A DNA stretch of 33,585 bases from Pyxidicoccus fallax (GTDB taxonomy: Bacteria > Myxococcota > Myxococcia > Myxococcales > Myxococcaceae): contig NZ_JABBJJ010000117.1 of assembly GCF_012933655.1 (NCBI RefSeq), positions 1 through 33,585 of the forward strand. The letters run 5' to 3'. Shown one piece after another: positions 1 to 15,405 of the stretch (within the stretch, counting starts at the first letter, position 1; each line of letters starts with the position of its first letter). The position numbers and the translations under genes were made by a program. The notes below the pieces were generated by a model that saw only the letters and a list, made by a program, of their open reading frames with translations, was not told where the DNA came from and did no database searches.

Positions 1-42
1 GGGGTGGGGTAGAAAGGAGCCCGCTGCTCCTGGAGGTGCCCC

Positions 43-279
43 GTGCCCGTGGATACGAACCGACGCATCAGCTCCGCCCGCCCCGTGGGCCGCGCGCTGG
101 GCGGGCAGGACCGCTACGAGAAGGAAGCCGTCGAGGGCCCGCCCGAAGGGCCGCTCGCCATGAGCCGCCGCCAGCGCCTCTCCGGCGGCCCCGCGCGTAC
201 GGAAGGGGAGAGCCCCTTCGCCGCGAAGCTGCGACAGCTCGCGGACGGCACGCCCCCGAAGAAGGATGGCGACCGCTGA
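43..279 (+). CDS. Small hypothetical protein, 78 aa
   Basis: I do not recognise this protein. It is hydrophilic and rich in Arg, Pro, Gly and Glu, with no signal peptide, membrane segment or cysteine, so a soluble cytoplasmic product is likely. The GTG start at 43 is chosen because a GGAGG sequence (32-36) lies 6 bases upstream. An overlapping frame starting at 36 gives an implausible Arg/Pro-rich product. The stop codon (277-279) is the first three bases of a 20-base tandem repeat. It is followed on the same strand by a TipAS-like gene about 130 bases downstream. The coding call rests on the ribosome site and plausible composition, so it is moderate. Confidence 0.5.
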   Translation: MPVDTNRRISSARPVGRALGGQDRYEKEAVEGPPEGPLAMSRRQRLSGGPARTEGESPFAAKLRQLADGTPPKKDGDR

Positions 280-336
280 AGGCATGACGGGGCCTTTGAA
301 GGCATGACGGGGCTTCTGAAGGCATGACAGGGCCTT
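277..336. repeat. Three tandem copies of a 20-base repeat
   Basis: The unit TGAAGGCATGACGGGGCYTY occurs at 277-296, 297-316 and 317-336 with exact 20-base spacing. Copies 1 and 2 differ at two positions near the 3' end, and copy 3 carries a further G-to-A change. The first copy begins with the stop codon of the preceding small gene. The repeat lies in the leader region upstream of the TipAS-like gene. Its function is unknown. Confidence 0.85.
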
Positions 337-408
337 GAGGCTTACGGGACGTGAGGGTGTATCCACCCCGTTCCGCCGCGATTCCCGCGGCGGGACGAGG
401 TGACACGC

Positions 409-720
409 ATGTCCCTGAAGCCCGAGCCCTCCGCGCTGGACGAGTCCCTCCACCAGTTCATGGCCGAGTGGCCCGAGGTCATCGCCCGGGTCCGCGAGGA
501 GATGGACCGGGGCACCGACCCGACGCAGGACGCCGTGCGCTCCCTGGCCGAGCGCTGGATGGACCTGGTGCGGGTCTTCACCGGCGGCGACCCCGGCATC
601 GAATCGTGGCTGCGCGCGATGCACCAGCAGTCGCCCGACGCGGCCGCGCGGCATGGCGTGGACCCGCGGCTCTTCGGGTACATCGGCAGGGCCATGGCCC
701 GCCGGGAGGAGCCGGAGTAG
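409..720 (+). CDS. Stand-alone TipAS-like domain protein, 103 aa
   Basis: This looks like the C-terminal ligand-sensing domain of TipA/MerR-type regulators (TipAS, known to bind thiopeptide antibiotics), but without a DNA-binding domain. Visible family features are a central RW-x-L-x-x-x-FTGGDP stretch (about residues 46-61) and a C-terminal HG-x-DP-x-x-x-x-YIGRAMA helix. Almost the whole protein is this one domain. The ATG at 409 is preferred over the in-frame GTG at 400 because GAGG (397-400) lies 8 bases upstream. It may sequester hydrophobic ligands or act with a separate regulator; that is inference. The neighbouring cREC gene is on the same strand, 144 bases away. Confidence 0.75.
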   Translation: MSLKPEPSALDESLHQFMAEWPEVIARVREEMDRGTDPTQDAVRSLAERWMDLVRVFTGGDPGIESWLRAMHQQSPDAAARHGVDPRLFGYIGRAMARREEPE

Positions 721-864
721 AGCGTCGCGGAGGGGGGTGCCCATGGCGTGGTGTCGCGAGCCATGGAGGACGGTGCGCCGCGAGGTCCTGTCAGTCTCCG
801 TGGCGTGCGCGCCGTCCATGGGGCCGTACCGGAAGCGTCGCGGTGTCCGGCCGGGAGCGGAGTC

Positions 865-1173
865 ATGAAGGTCTACCTGGATGACGAGCGGCCCACGCCC
901 GAGGGCTGGGTGCCGGTGCGGTGGCCCGAGGAGGCCATCGCGCTGCTCGAGGGCGGGCAGGTGACGGAGCTGAGCCTGGACCATGACCTCGGGGATGACG
1001 CGCATGGCACGGGCTACGACGTGCTGCTGTGGCTGGAGGAAGCCGTGGCGACGCGCGGCTTCGTGCCGCCGCGCGTGCGGGTGCACTCGGCGAACAGCTC
1101 CGCGCGGCGGAAGATGGAACTGGCCATCGAGCGCATCGAGCGCTTCGTCCGTGAGCGCGAGGGGACGCCCTGA
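865..1173 (+). CDS. Cyclic-phosphate processing receiver-like (cREC) domain protein, 102 aa
   Basis: The protein starts with LDDERP-x-P-x-GW, has a central SLDHDLG, then GYDVLLWLEE and ends with a RVHSANS-x-x-x-R motif. This matches the small family described as a receiver-like domain linked to processing of cyclic-phosphate RNA ends (cREC). It has the acidic pairs of a receiver fold but is not an ordinary response regulator. The ATG at 865 is chosen because homology begins exactly there and GGGAG (853-857) is 7 bases upstream; a longer frame from 748 adds 39 residues of no recognisable character. It is soluble and ends just before a strong hairpin. The biochemical role is from family literature and is not proven here. 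Confidence 0.75.
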   Translation: MKVYLDDERPTPEGWVPVRWPEEAIALLEGGQVTELSLDHDLGDDAHGTGYDVLLWLEEAVATRGFVPPRVRVHSANSSARRKMELAIERIERFVREREGTP

Positions 1174-1180
1174 AAAGTCT

Positions 1181-1221
1181 CCGGGCCGTCGAGAGGGATT
1201 GAATTCCTCTCGACGGCCCGG
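1181..1221. terminator. Perfect 16-bp hairpin between convergent genes
   Basis: The arms CCGGGCCGTCGAGAGG (1181-1196) and its exact complement (1206-1221) flank a 9-base loop. On the minus strand the stem is followed by a T-rich run (AGACTTTTCA), so it fits best as the terminator of the gene at 1254-2438 read... in the leftward direction. On the plus strand no T-run follows, so termination of the cREC gene there would be weaker. Confidence 0.8.
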
Positions 1222-1253
1222 GGTGTGATGCGCGTGGGGCGCTTCACTTCGAA

Positions 1254-2438
1254 TCACCGCGGGCGAGGATACACCTGGATGCGGGTCGCGTAGCTGTCGC
1301 CATCGGCGAGTTGGTTGAACGCGGCCCGGATGGGAGTGCCCGCCGGCAGGCTCTTCACGGAGATGCTCTGGCCGTTGCGGGTGGTGCGCGTCTTGTCGCC
1401 CACGAGCAGGGTGTAGAGGTCGCCGGTCTCCGCGTCGCGGACGTGGATCTGGTTGCCGGAGACGGAGGCCACCTGACCCTGCATGAGGACGCTCGCGACC
1501 ACGGTGTTGTTCGGGTCCGCCGCCGGCGCGGAGCCACCCGTGCCCGAGCCACCCGTGCCCGTGTCGGCCGGGCCGCCCGTGCGGCTCAGCGCGGCCACCT
1601 GCCGCTGAAGCTCCTCGACCTGGGCGCGGAGCCGGGCCACTTCCTGTGACTCGTTGGGACGCGCGGCCATTCCGGCGGCAGCGCCCGCGGCGCTCGCGCT
1701 CGCACCGCCGCCACCGGCTCCGCCGCCAGCGCCACCCGTTCCGCCGCCGCCCGTCGCGCCGCCGGTGCCGCCGCCGCCCGTCGCGCCGCCAGTGCCGCCA
1801 CCGCCCGTCGCGCCGCCAGTGCCGCCGCCACCCGTCGCGCCGCCAGTGCCGCCACCACCCGTCGCGCCGCCGGAGCCACCCGTGCCCGTGCCGCCGGTGC
1901 CCGCGCCGCCCGTCCCAGTGCTGCCAGTGCCCGAACCGCCCGTCCCGGTGCTGCCCGTGGTGCCGGTGCTGCCAGTACCACTGATATCCGAGCTCCCCGT
2001 GCCCGCGCCGCCGGTGCCGCCCGCGCCCGTGGTGCCCGTGCCACCCGTGCCGATGCCCGCGCCGCTCCCGTCCGTCGAGTCCGCGCCGCTCGCGCCGGTG
2101 GTGCCCGTCGTCTCAGCGCCCGTGTTTGTCCCAGCGCCGCCGGTGCCGCCGGTGCCGCCGCCCGTCACCGTTCCGGCGCCGCCCGAGCCGCCCGTCTCGG
2201 AGCTGCCCGTCGTGCCCGTGGTGCCCTGCGGAGCCGGAGAAATGCTCCCCGGAGAGAAGGTGCCCGTCCCCGTGCCGCCCGCTGTGCCCGTGCCGCCCGT
2301 CCCCGCGCCACTCGTGGCGCCCGAGGCACCTCCTCCAGCCGCGCCTCCGCCTGAACCGCCGCCTGCTGATTGGGCGAGTCCGACAGATGAAACGAGGAAA
2401 CTGAAGGTCAGGGCAGCAGTGGCAATCGCGCGTCGCAT
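1254..2438 (-). CDS. Secreted Gly/Thr-repeat protein with coiled coil and C-terminal beta domain, 394 aa
   Basis: A signal peptide is clear: MRRA, a hydrophobic core (about residues 5-20) and a likely cleavage after GLAQS. Residues about 25-255 are low complexity, almost only Gly, Thr, Ser and Ala, including a 9-residue GGATGGGGT repeat. Residues about 264-287 form a short heptad coiled coil (VARLRAQVEELQRQVAAL). The last 80 residues look like a small all-beta domain that resembles DUF5666 (family call uncertain). The ATG at 2438 has AAAGGAA 7 bases upstream. I infer an extracytoplasmic or envelope protein in which the Gly-rich part is a flexible linker. No enzyme motif is visible. Confidence 0.75.
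   Translation of the reverse strand: MRRAIATAALTFSFLVSSVGLAQSAGGGSGGGAAGGGASGATSGAGTGGTGTAGGTGTGTFSPGSISPAPQGTTGTTGSSETGGSGGAGTVTGGGTGGTGGAGTNTGAETTGTTGASGADSTDGSGAGIGTGGTGTTGAGGTGGAGTGSSDISGTGSTGTTGSTGTGGSGTGSTGTGGAGTGGTGTGGSGGATGGGGTGGATGGGGTGGATGGGGTGGATGGGGTGGATGGGGTGGAGGGAGGGGASASAAGAAAGMAARPNESQEVARLRAQVEELQRQVAALSRTGGPADTGTGGSGTGGSAPAADPNNTVVASVLMQGQVASVSGNQIHVRDAETGDLYTLLVGDKTRTTRNGQSISVKSLPAGTPIRAAFNQLADGDSYATRIQVYPRPR
1753..1860. repeat. Four tandem 27-base repeats inside the Gly-rich gene
   Basis: Units starting GTCGCGCCGCC recur at 1753, 1780, 1807 and 1834, with a partial fifth copy at 1861. Each unit encodes nine residues (GGATGGGGT, minus strand). The copies differ only at third codon positions, showing recent in-frame expansion. 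Confidence 0.85.
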
Positions 2439-2561
2439 GGTCGGTTCCTTTCCCTCCCCATCGCAAAGGTGAGGTCAGGGACCGGAGGGACAAGCTCGCA
2501 CCCACGGACACCCCGGGAAGCACGGTTGCAAGCCAGGGCTCGGAGCAGGAGGCGACGGCGC

Positions 2562-3917
2562 TCAGAACCGGTAGCGCACTCCCAGGCGCACCTGCCGTGG
2601 CGCTCGGTGCCGCACGGGCAGGGCCTCCGCGCCTTCCGACACGCGGGTCACCTCCTGGGAATCGAAGAGGTTGAAGGCCTTGAGCACCTCCGGGCGCCAA
2701 AGGCCTTGATGGCATGGGGCCGGTCCAGGGGCAGCAGCCGCGTTCCGCCCAGGCCCATGAGAGGAACAGGGGCTTCCGGTGCGACGGCGCCGTCCGCTCC
2801 GGCCGGGGCCAGGAACGGGCCCGGGTAATTGCCGGACAGCCGCGACAGCGTGTACTGGAGCGCGCCCATCCACGTCTCGCACAGGCCGCTTCCCCGCACG
2901 CCCACGGTCGCCGCGTCATAGGTCCGCTTCGCGGACGGAAGACTCGACGCGAGGCCACGGCCCGGGTTGCCGAGCAGCACCGCGCCCTCCGCGCGCAGCA
3001 GCATGGGCGCGGTGTCCAGGTCGCGGTGCATATAGCTCGCGCTGTCGCCGCCTGCGTCCGCTCGGACACGAGGTGCTCCGTGTCCAGGCCCAACCGGAAG
3101 AAATGGTCTCCCAGCGCCTTCAGAGACCAGGGGATCCGGGCCCCGGCCTGGAAGCGGTCCGCCACGCGAGACAGCGATGTGCCCTCACCGCTCCCGGACA
3201 CGCCGTGGTGCAGCCAGCCCGCGCCGAGGTCCAGGAGCAGGTCCGAGAGCTCGCCCTGGTAATGGAGGCTCGTCAGCCGGGCCTCGTTGTCGAGCTCCCA
3301 CGGCTCCGGTGCCGGGCCGGACGCGCGTTGGCGGGTGGGGGCGGTGATGAGCATCAGCGAGATGCGGTGATCCTGCGTGGGCAGGTACATCAACTTCGCT
3401 CGGTGCTCAGTGGGAGGACCTCGCGTCCGAACACGGGTTCTCGCGGGGAGAGGCCATCCACCGTGGTCTCGTTCTCGAACGGGCTGGCCCCGCTGATGGA
3501 AGCGCCGGACACGTCGCCCACCACCTGGGGCATCAGCTCGGAGACGCTCTCGGACGAGCGCAGCGCGCCAGTCCTCCCCGAGGGGCGGTTCACCGCGAGG
3601 ACGCGAAATCACCCAGGCTGAGCGGACTCGAGGCCAGTACCGCGCCGCCCGAGTCGATGAACGTCAGGCCCGGGCCGCAATGCTCCATGACCTCCTCGTC
3701 TCCGGTGGACGCGAGGAGGTTCACGTTGACGCGCAGGGCGCGCCCTCGCCGAAGCGGGAGGTCGGCCCGTGCGTGGGACTGGTAGTTCTCCTTCTCGAAC
3801 CGGAGGGTGTAGATGCCCGGTGGGAGCTCGGGCAGGTGGTAGTTCCCCTCGGCGTCCGTCTCCGTGTACTTCACGTCTTGAACGACGCGGGACAGCCCCC
3901 TCATGCCCATCTGACAC
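2562..3917 (-). pseudogene. Decayed TonB-dependent receptor (carboxypeptidase-regulatory N-terminus)
   Basis: Pieces of one outer-membrane receptor appear in the right order in different minus-strand frames. About 3880-3700 encodes a carboxypeptidase regulatory domain (DAEGNYHLPELPPGIYTLRF). About 3560-3393 encodes a plug-like stretch (SISGASPFEN, VDGLSPREPVFG). About 3396-3050 encodes barrel sequence (YLPTQDHRISL, HFFRLGLDTEHL). About 3031-2700 continues the barrel (AKRTYDAATVG, LPLDRPHAIKAFGA). About 2690-2562 encodes the C-terminus (AFNLFDSQEVT, RAPRQVRLGVRYRF-stop). No signal peptide is seen, at least three frame changes occur, and the plug-to-barrel junction near 3393 lacks the roughly 200 residues normally between these motifs. 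Intact relatives are about 900-1000 residues, so this is a truncated, frameshifted remnant. The 5' limit is uncertain. Confidence 0.8.
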
Positions 3918-4148
3918 AGCCCCTCACCGGGATGAGCATGTCACGGCTCGATGCCGTGCTTTGACGCTCCTTGCTCCTGGCAACAACCTCCCGTCCCGCT
4001 ATCAGGAACGAGCAGCCAGCCGAGCACGCGCGCCCGTCGGCCCCGGGTCACGGAAGCCTTCGCGCCGTTTCTGTGCTGTCCTGCGTGGACCGCCACCGGG
4101 GAGGGGCTCCCGGGCGCGGTGGATACGCCGAAGCCGACAGGAGCCGCC

Positions 4149-5036
4149 GTGAGTGGACGGGAGGGCCCGGTGACCGGAAGCAGGAAGGGCGCGCGGGCCT
4201 CCGCGAAGGCCACGCGCGCGCTCAGCGCCCGGCCCTGGCCGCTCACCATCGCCATCGCCGCGGCGCTCGGTCTGCTCATCTACACCGCCACCACCAGCCT
4301 GCCGTACCTCATCTCCTCGCCCACCGCGGACCCGCACTTCGGCGCCCTCAACGACTGTCTCTCCCGCGCGCTGCCCGCCCCCCGGCTGGGCTGGGCCGTG
4401 TCCCCGGATGCCTCCCGCGCCGCCGTGTACGGCCCGCGCGGAATCGCGGTGTGCGAACGCGGCGGCGCGTCCCTGCACCTGGACGTGACGGGGACGCTGG
4501 CGGCCACCTTCGGAGGCGACAACCGGCTGTGGGTCTCCGCCGGTGGCCGGCTGCTGCGCGAGGAGCAACGCGCACTCCGACCCGTGGGCGACTTCGCCCC
4601 CGTGTCGCTCGCCGGGCATGCGGGCGGGGTGCTCGCGCTGGACGAGGCCGGCCATCTCGTCTCCGTGGCCTCCGATGGGGCGGTGCTCGGGCAGACGACG
4701 GTGCCAGGGGCCGCCGGGTGGCTCACGGTGGGAGCGGCCGGCACGCTCGCCGCCGTGCTCACCGATGGGGCGCTCCGCGTCTACGACGCCCGCACGCTCT
4801 CGCCCCTGCCCGCCGAGCCCCCCTGTGCCGTGGACCGCCTCTGGTGGCTCGATGCCCCGGAGCGGATGTTGATCGGCTGTGCTCCCTCGGGGGCTCCCGC
4901 CTTCACGTTGGATCTGCGCGCGGGCACCCACGCCCCGGCGCCACGCAGCCCCGAGACGCCTGCTCGCCGGCTCTTCGGTCGGGCCCTCTATGTCCAGGGT
5001 TGTGATGGTTTTCCGTGCACGGCTCCGGCTCCTTGA
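4149..5036 (+). CDS. Membrane-anchored beta-propeller-like protein, 295 aa
   Basis: A basic N-terminus (residues 1-30, rich in Arg and Lys) is followed by one membrane segment (about 32-57, LTIAIAAALGLLIY), then a long extracytoplasmic or periplasmic domain. That domain is made of short repeating beta-blade-like stretches ending in small-hydrophobic-DG or -GG turns (RAAVYGPRGIAVCERG, GVLALDEAGHLVSVASDGAVLG, GTLAAVLTDGALRVYDA), as in WD40/YVTN-like propellers. Cysteines near the start and end of the domain could form disulfides. The GTG at 4149 is chosen because AGGAG (4139-4143) lies 5 bases upstream; an open frame extends further to 3951 but without protein-like character. The function is unknown. 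Confidence 0.65.
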   Translation: MSGREGPVTGSRKGARASAKATRALSARPWPLTIAIAAALGLLIYTATTSLPYLISSPTADPHFGALNDCLSRALPAPRLGWAVSPDASRAAVYGPRGIAVCERGGASLHLDVTGTLAATFGGDNRLWVSAGGRLLREEQRALRPVGDFAPVSLAGHAGGVLALDEAGHLVSVASDGAVLGQTTVPGAAGWLTVGAAGTLAAVLTDGALRVYDARTLSPLPAEPPCAVDRLWWLDAPERMLIGCAPSGAPAFTLDLRAGTHAPAPRSPETPARRLFGRALYVQGCDGFPCTAPAP

Positions 5037-5236
5037 GATGTTGGAAGGTGGCTTTGGCCCCGGTGTGCTTCACGGGGTGTCCGGGCTCGTGAACCACACG
5101 GTTCACTAGTGGACGAACGGCCCCTCCCGGGGCCCGCTTGGAATCGACAAGCCCGCGAACTCCTTGGAGATTCGCACCGCCCGGGCGCCGCGCGGAGCAT
5201 CGCCGCAGCGTTCATCCCGATCAGAGGTTTGCAAGC

Positions 5237-12655
<7,419 letters not shown>

Positions 12656-12685
12656 CGGACTGAGTGATGGGTAGCGTACGGCTGG

Positions 12686-12713
12686 CCTCCGCCGGGCTTG
12701 GGTCCGGCGGGGG
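12686..12713 (+). terminator. GC-rich hairpin after the poly-HAMP kinase gene
   Basis: CCTCCGCCGG (12686-12695) pairs with CCGGCGGGGG (12704-12713) over 10 pairs, one of them G-U, with an 8-base loop. No T-run follows, so it is a weak intrinsic terminator, or a structure within the 118-base gap before the next kinase gene. Confidence 0.4.
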
Positions 12714-12773
12714 CTGCGCCTAGCCTCTGCGACCGGTAAAGACGCGCTCGGGGCATCCCTTCATCCAATCTCC

Positions 12774-14756
12774 ATGACGCCTAGCGAACACATCCCCGCC
12801 GAACGCACCCAGGAAGGCGCCGCGCGTCACCGGGCGAGCATCCTCATGGTGGACGACCATCCGTCCAACCTGCTCGCGCTGGAAGCCATCCTCGAGCCCC
12901 TGGGACAGGAGCTGGTCAAGGCCACCAGCGGTGAGGAAGCACTCAAGTTCCTCCTGCAGCGTGACTTCGCCGTCATCCTGATGGACGTGCAGATGCCGGG
13001 GCTGGATGGCTTCCAGACGGCCACGCTCATCAAGCAGCGGGAGCGCACGCGCACCATCCCCATCATCTTCCTCACCGCGCTCAGCCGCGACGCGGCCCAC
13101 GTCTTCAAGGGCTACGCGCACGGCGCGGTGGACTACCTGCTCAAGCCGTTCGACCCCGAAATCCTGCGCTCCAAGGTCAGCGTCTTCGTGGACCTGTTCC
13201 TCAAGGAGCAGCAGATCCAACGGCAGGCGGCCCAGCTGCGTCAGCGCGAGCGAGAGGCGCTGGAGCGGCAGAGCGAGCTGCGCTACCGGCGGCTCACCGA
13301 GTCCCTGCCCGAGGTCATGTGGGCGGCGCGGCCGGACGGCACCTTCACCTACGCCAACCGCGCCGCGCGGGACTACACCGGCATCCAGGAGGACCAGCCG
13401 CTGTCGCTGGCGACGTTCCTGGAGTTCGTCCACCCGGTGGACCGGGAGGACATGCGCCACTCGTGGGAGCAGGCCATCCGCCTGGGCCAGCGCGTGGAGC
13501 GCGAGTTCCGCATGCGGCGCTTCGACGGCGTCTACCGCTGGCACCTGGCGCGTGCGGTGCCCGAGCGGGACGAGACGGGACAGCTCGTGGGGTGGATCGC
13601 CATCGCCACGGACATCGACGACAAGCGCCGGGCCGAGGAGTCGCTGGCACGCTTCAAGACGACGCTGGACGCCACGCTGGACTGCGTCCTCATGTTCTCC
13701 CCGGACTCGCTGACGCTCACCTACGCCAACGCGGGCGCCGCCAAGCAGCTCGCCGCTAGCGTGGACGAGTTGGTGGGCCTGTCCGTGCTGGAGGTGGAGG
13801 GCGCCTTCGACGAGGCGGGCTTCCGCAAGCTCCTGGCCCCGCTCGTCAGCGGGACGCTGCCGAGCCAGACGTACTCCACCACCCACCGCCGCCGCGACGG
13901 CGCCGAGGTGCCGGTGGAGGTGGTGCTCCAGTTCGTGGCCGCGGACGAGGGCCCGGGCCGCTTCATCTCCGTGGCCCGCGACATCACCGAGCGTCAGCGC
14001 GCGGAGACGGCGCTGCGGCTGGCCAGCGAGGCCAAGGACGCCTTCCTCGCGGCGGCGAGCCACGAGCTGCGCACGCCGCTGGCCGCCGCCAAGGGCCACG
14101 CGCACCTGGCGCTGCTCAAGCTGGGCAACGAGACGGAGGCCGGCCCGGGCAAGTCGCTCAAGATCATCAACCGCCAGATTGACCGCATGGCCAAGCTGGT
14201 GGAGGACCTGCTCGACATCAGCCGGCTGCAGGCGGGCCGCCTGTCGCTGGAGCTGGAGCGGTTCGACCTGAGCCTGCTGGTGAGCGAGACGAGAGACCGC
14301 ATGGCGGTGCTGTCGCAGGGGCACGAAATCCGCGTGGAGGCCCCCGAGCACCTGGAGGGCACGTGGGACCGCGGGCGCCTGGACCAGGTGCTCACCAACC
14401 TCCTGTCCAACGCCATCCGCTACTCACCCGAGGGCGGGCCGGTGCTGGTGCGGCTGTCCGGCGAGGGCGACGAGGGCGTGCACCTGTCCGTGAAGGACCG
14501 CGGCGTGGGCATCCCCAAGGAGAAGCAGTCGCTCATCTTCGAGCGCTTCGGCCGCGCGCACGGCAGCAAGTACGGCGGCCTGGGCCTGGGGCTCACCATC
14601 AGCCAGGGCATCGTCGAGCAGCACGGCGGCCGCATCTGGGTGGAGTCCGCGGGCGTGGCCGGGGAGGGCTCCACCTTCCACGTGTGGCTGCCGCGCGAGA
14701 CGGCGGCGCAGACGGCCACCGTGCACCAGTCCGCGGGCACCCGCACCGCGAGCTGA
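12774..14756 (+). CDS. Hybrid sensor kinase REC-PAS-PAS-HisKA-HATPase, 660 aa
   Basis: A soluble kinase with an N-terminal receiver (VDDHPSN near 26-32, phospho-acceptor Asp71 in LMDVQMPGLDG, KPFD switch lysine), two PAS domains (about 175-295, ending in an ATDIDDKRRAEE PAC motif, and about 300-410, ending in ARDITERQRAE), HisKA with ASHELRTPL and His430, and an HATPase domain with LLSNAIRYSPEGG, DRGVGIP and GGLGLGLTIS. With a receiver at the front, it can accept phosphate from another kinase or be set by it. The 118-base gap to the poly-HAMP kinase, same strand, suggests they may work together; that is inference. No good ribosome site precedes the ATG at 12774, but no better start is seen. 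No output domain is present. Confidence 0.92.
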   Translation: MTPSEHIPAERTQEGAARHRASILMVDDHPSNLLALEAILEPLGQELVKATSGEEALKFLLQRDFAVILMDVQMPGLDGFQTATLIKQRERTRTIPIIFLTALSRDAAHVFKGYAHGAVDYLLKPFDPEILRSKVSVFVDLFLKEQQIQRQAAQLRQREREALERQSELRYRRLTESLPEVMWAARPDGTFTYANRAARDYTGIQEDQPLSLATFLEFVHPVDREDMRHSWEQAIRLGQRVEREFRMRRFDGVYRWHLARAVPERDETGQLVGWIAIATDIDDKRRAEESLARFKTTLDATLDCVLMFSPDSLTLTYANAGAAKQLAASVDELVGLSVLEVEGAFDEAGFRKLLAPLVSGTLPSQTYSTTHRRRDGAEVPVEVVLQFVAADEGPGRFISVARDITERQRAETALRLASEAKDAFLAAASHELRTPLAAAKGHAHLALLKLGNETEAGPGKSLKIINRQIDRMAKLVEDLLDISRLQAGRLSLELERFDLSLLVSETRDRMAVLSQGHEIRVEAPEHLEGTWDRGRLDQVLTNLLSNAIRYSPEGGPVLVRLSGEGDEGVHLSVKDRGVGIPKEKQSLIFERFGRAHGSKYGGLGLGLTISQGIVEQHGGRIWVESAGVAGEGSTFHVWLPRETAAQTATVHQSAGTRTAS

Positions 14757-14771
14757 AGGGGAAGTGAAGTG

Positions 14772-14794
14772 GAGGACCGGGCGCCCCGGTCCTC
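14772..14794. terminator. Perfect 10-bp hairpin between convergent genes
   Basis: GAGGACCGGG (14772-14781) and its exact complement (14785-14794) flank a 3-base loop. It lies between the REC-PAS-PAS kinase (plus) and the small RelE/ParE-like gene (minus), so it can serve both. A weakly T-rich stretch follows on the plus strand. Confidence 0.65.
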
Positions 14795-14825
14795 AGGGTC
14801 CTTCTCGAAACCGCGCCCCCTCGGG

Positions 14826-15140
14826 TTACCGGGGGCCCACCGGAGGCGGAATCGTGGCCAGCCGGAGGGTGACCTCCAGCAGCCGGATGGCCGCGCGCGC
14901 GGGGTCCACCTGATAGAGCAGCACGAAGTCGCCCACCGTGAAGGACAGGGCCGTCTCCAGGCCCGTGTGCTCCAGGGACAGCGGGTTGGGCAGCCGCCCC
15001 TCCGAGGCGAGCGTGGCCAGGGCCGTCAGCCGCTGCTGGAGGACGCCGTAGTCGGTGTTGGAGAGATGGCCGAGCTGCCGCCAGGCCGCGGGGTGGACCT
15101 CGACCGCGTACACGGGGGAGGAGACGTTGGGGGATTCCAT
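14826..15140 (-). CDS. Small RelE/ParE-like protein, 104 aa
   Basis: The core reads YAVEVHPAAWRQL near the start and GDFVLLYQVDPARAAIRLLEV near the end. This matches the two ends of RelE/ParE-superfamily folds: a first beta strand followed by a helix, and a closing V-x-Y-x-x-D beta pair. I do not see a clear set of catalytic residues, and no antitoxin-like gene lies beside it, so a toxin role is uncertain. The ATG at 15140 gives a protein of family length; upstream in-frame sequence to 15428 is Arg/Pro-rich and unconvincing. It is divergent from the RsbRD_N-type kinase gene, with 265 bases between the two starts. Confidence 0.55.
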   Translation of the reverse strand: MESPNVSSPVYAVEVHPAAWRQLGHLSNTDYGVLQQRLTALATLASEGRLPNPLSLEHTGLETALSFTVGDFVLLYQVDPARAAIRLLEVTLRLATIPPPVGPR

Positions 15141-15405
15141 ATGGGCGGCAGGCGCCAAAGCAACCTCCGCACCAGCGCCAGCGTGCCTGGAATCAAACGG
15201 TTGGCACACCCCCGGGGCCCAGGGTCTGTAGGAATTCCGGCCCCCCTTCCGAGGCCCTCTGTAACTTCTTCCGCCTGTTGCCCGACGGTGGGAGCGGAGG
15301 CCTGTCGGGCCGAGGACAGACAGGAGCAATTGCGGGCGCGTGGGGCTCCCCGAGCAGGGTGGAGTCCCAATTTTCCGGATCGCCACGCGCTGTTCCACCT
15401 CATGT

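Noticed and set aside
15-31. Hairpin AGGAGC-N5-GCTCCT as terminator of a gene ending at the left edge
   Set aside because: A TAG is present at 10-12, but too little upstream sequence is in the window to support a gene.
1654-2472. A plus-strand Pro/Val-rich secreted protein
   Set aside because: It is the complement of the Gly/Thr repeats; the minus strand has a signal peptide, ribosome site and terminator.
2113-3612. A single minus-strand 499-residue protein joining the receptor remnant and the Gly-rich gene
   Set aside because: The frame passes through the Gly-rich gene in the wrong frame, and receptor motifs lie in several frames, so it is not one protein.
5089-5106. Perfect 7-bp hairpin (GTGAACC, loop ACAC) as terminator of the propeller-like gene
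   Set aside because: No T-run and a modest stem. It could be a binding site for control of the kinase gene, but nothing supports either reading.
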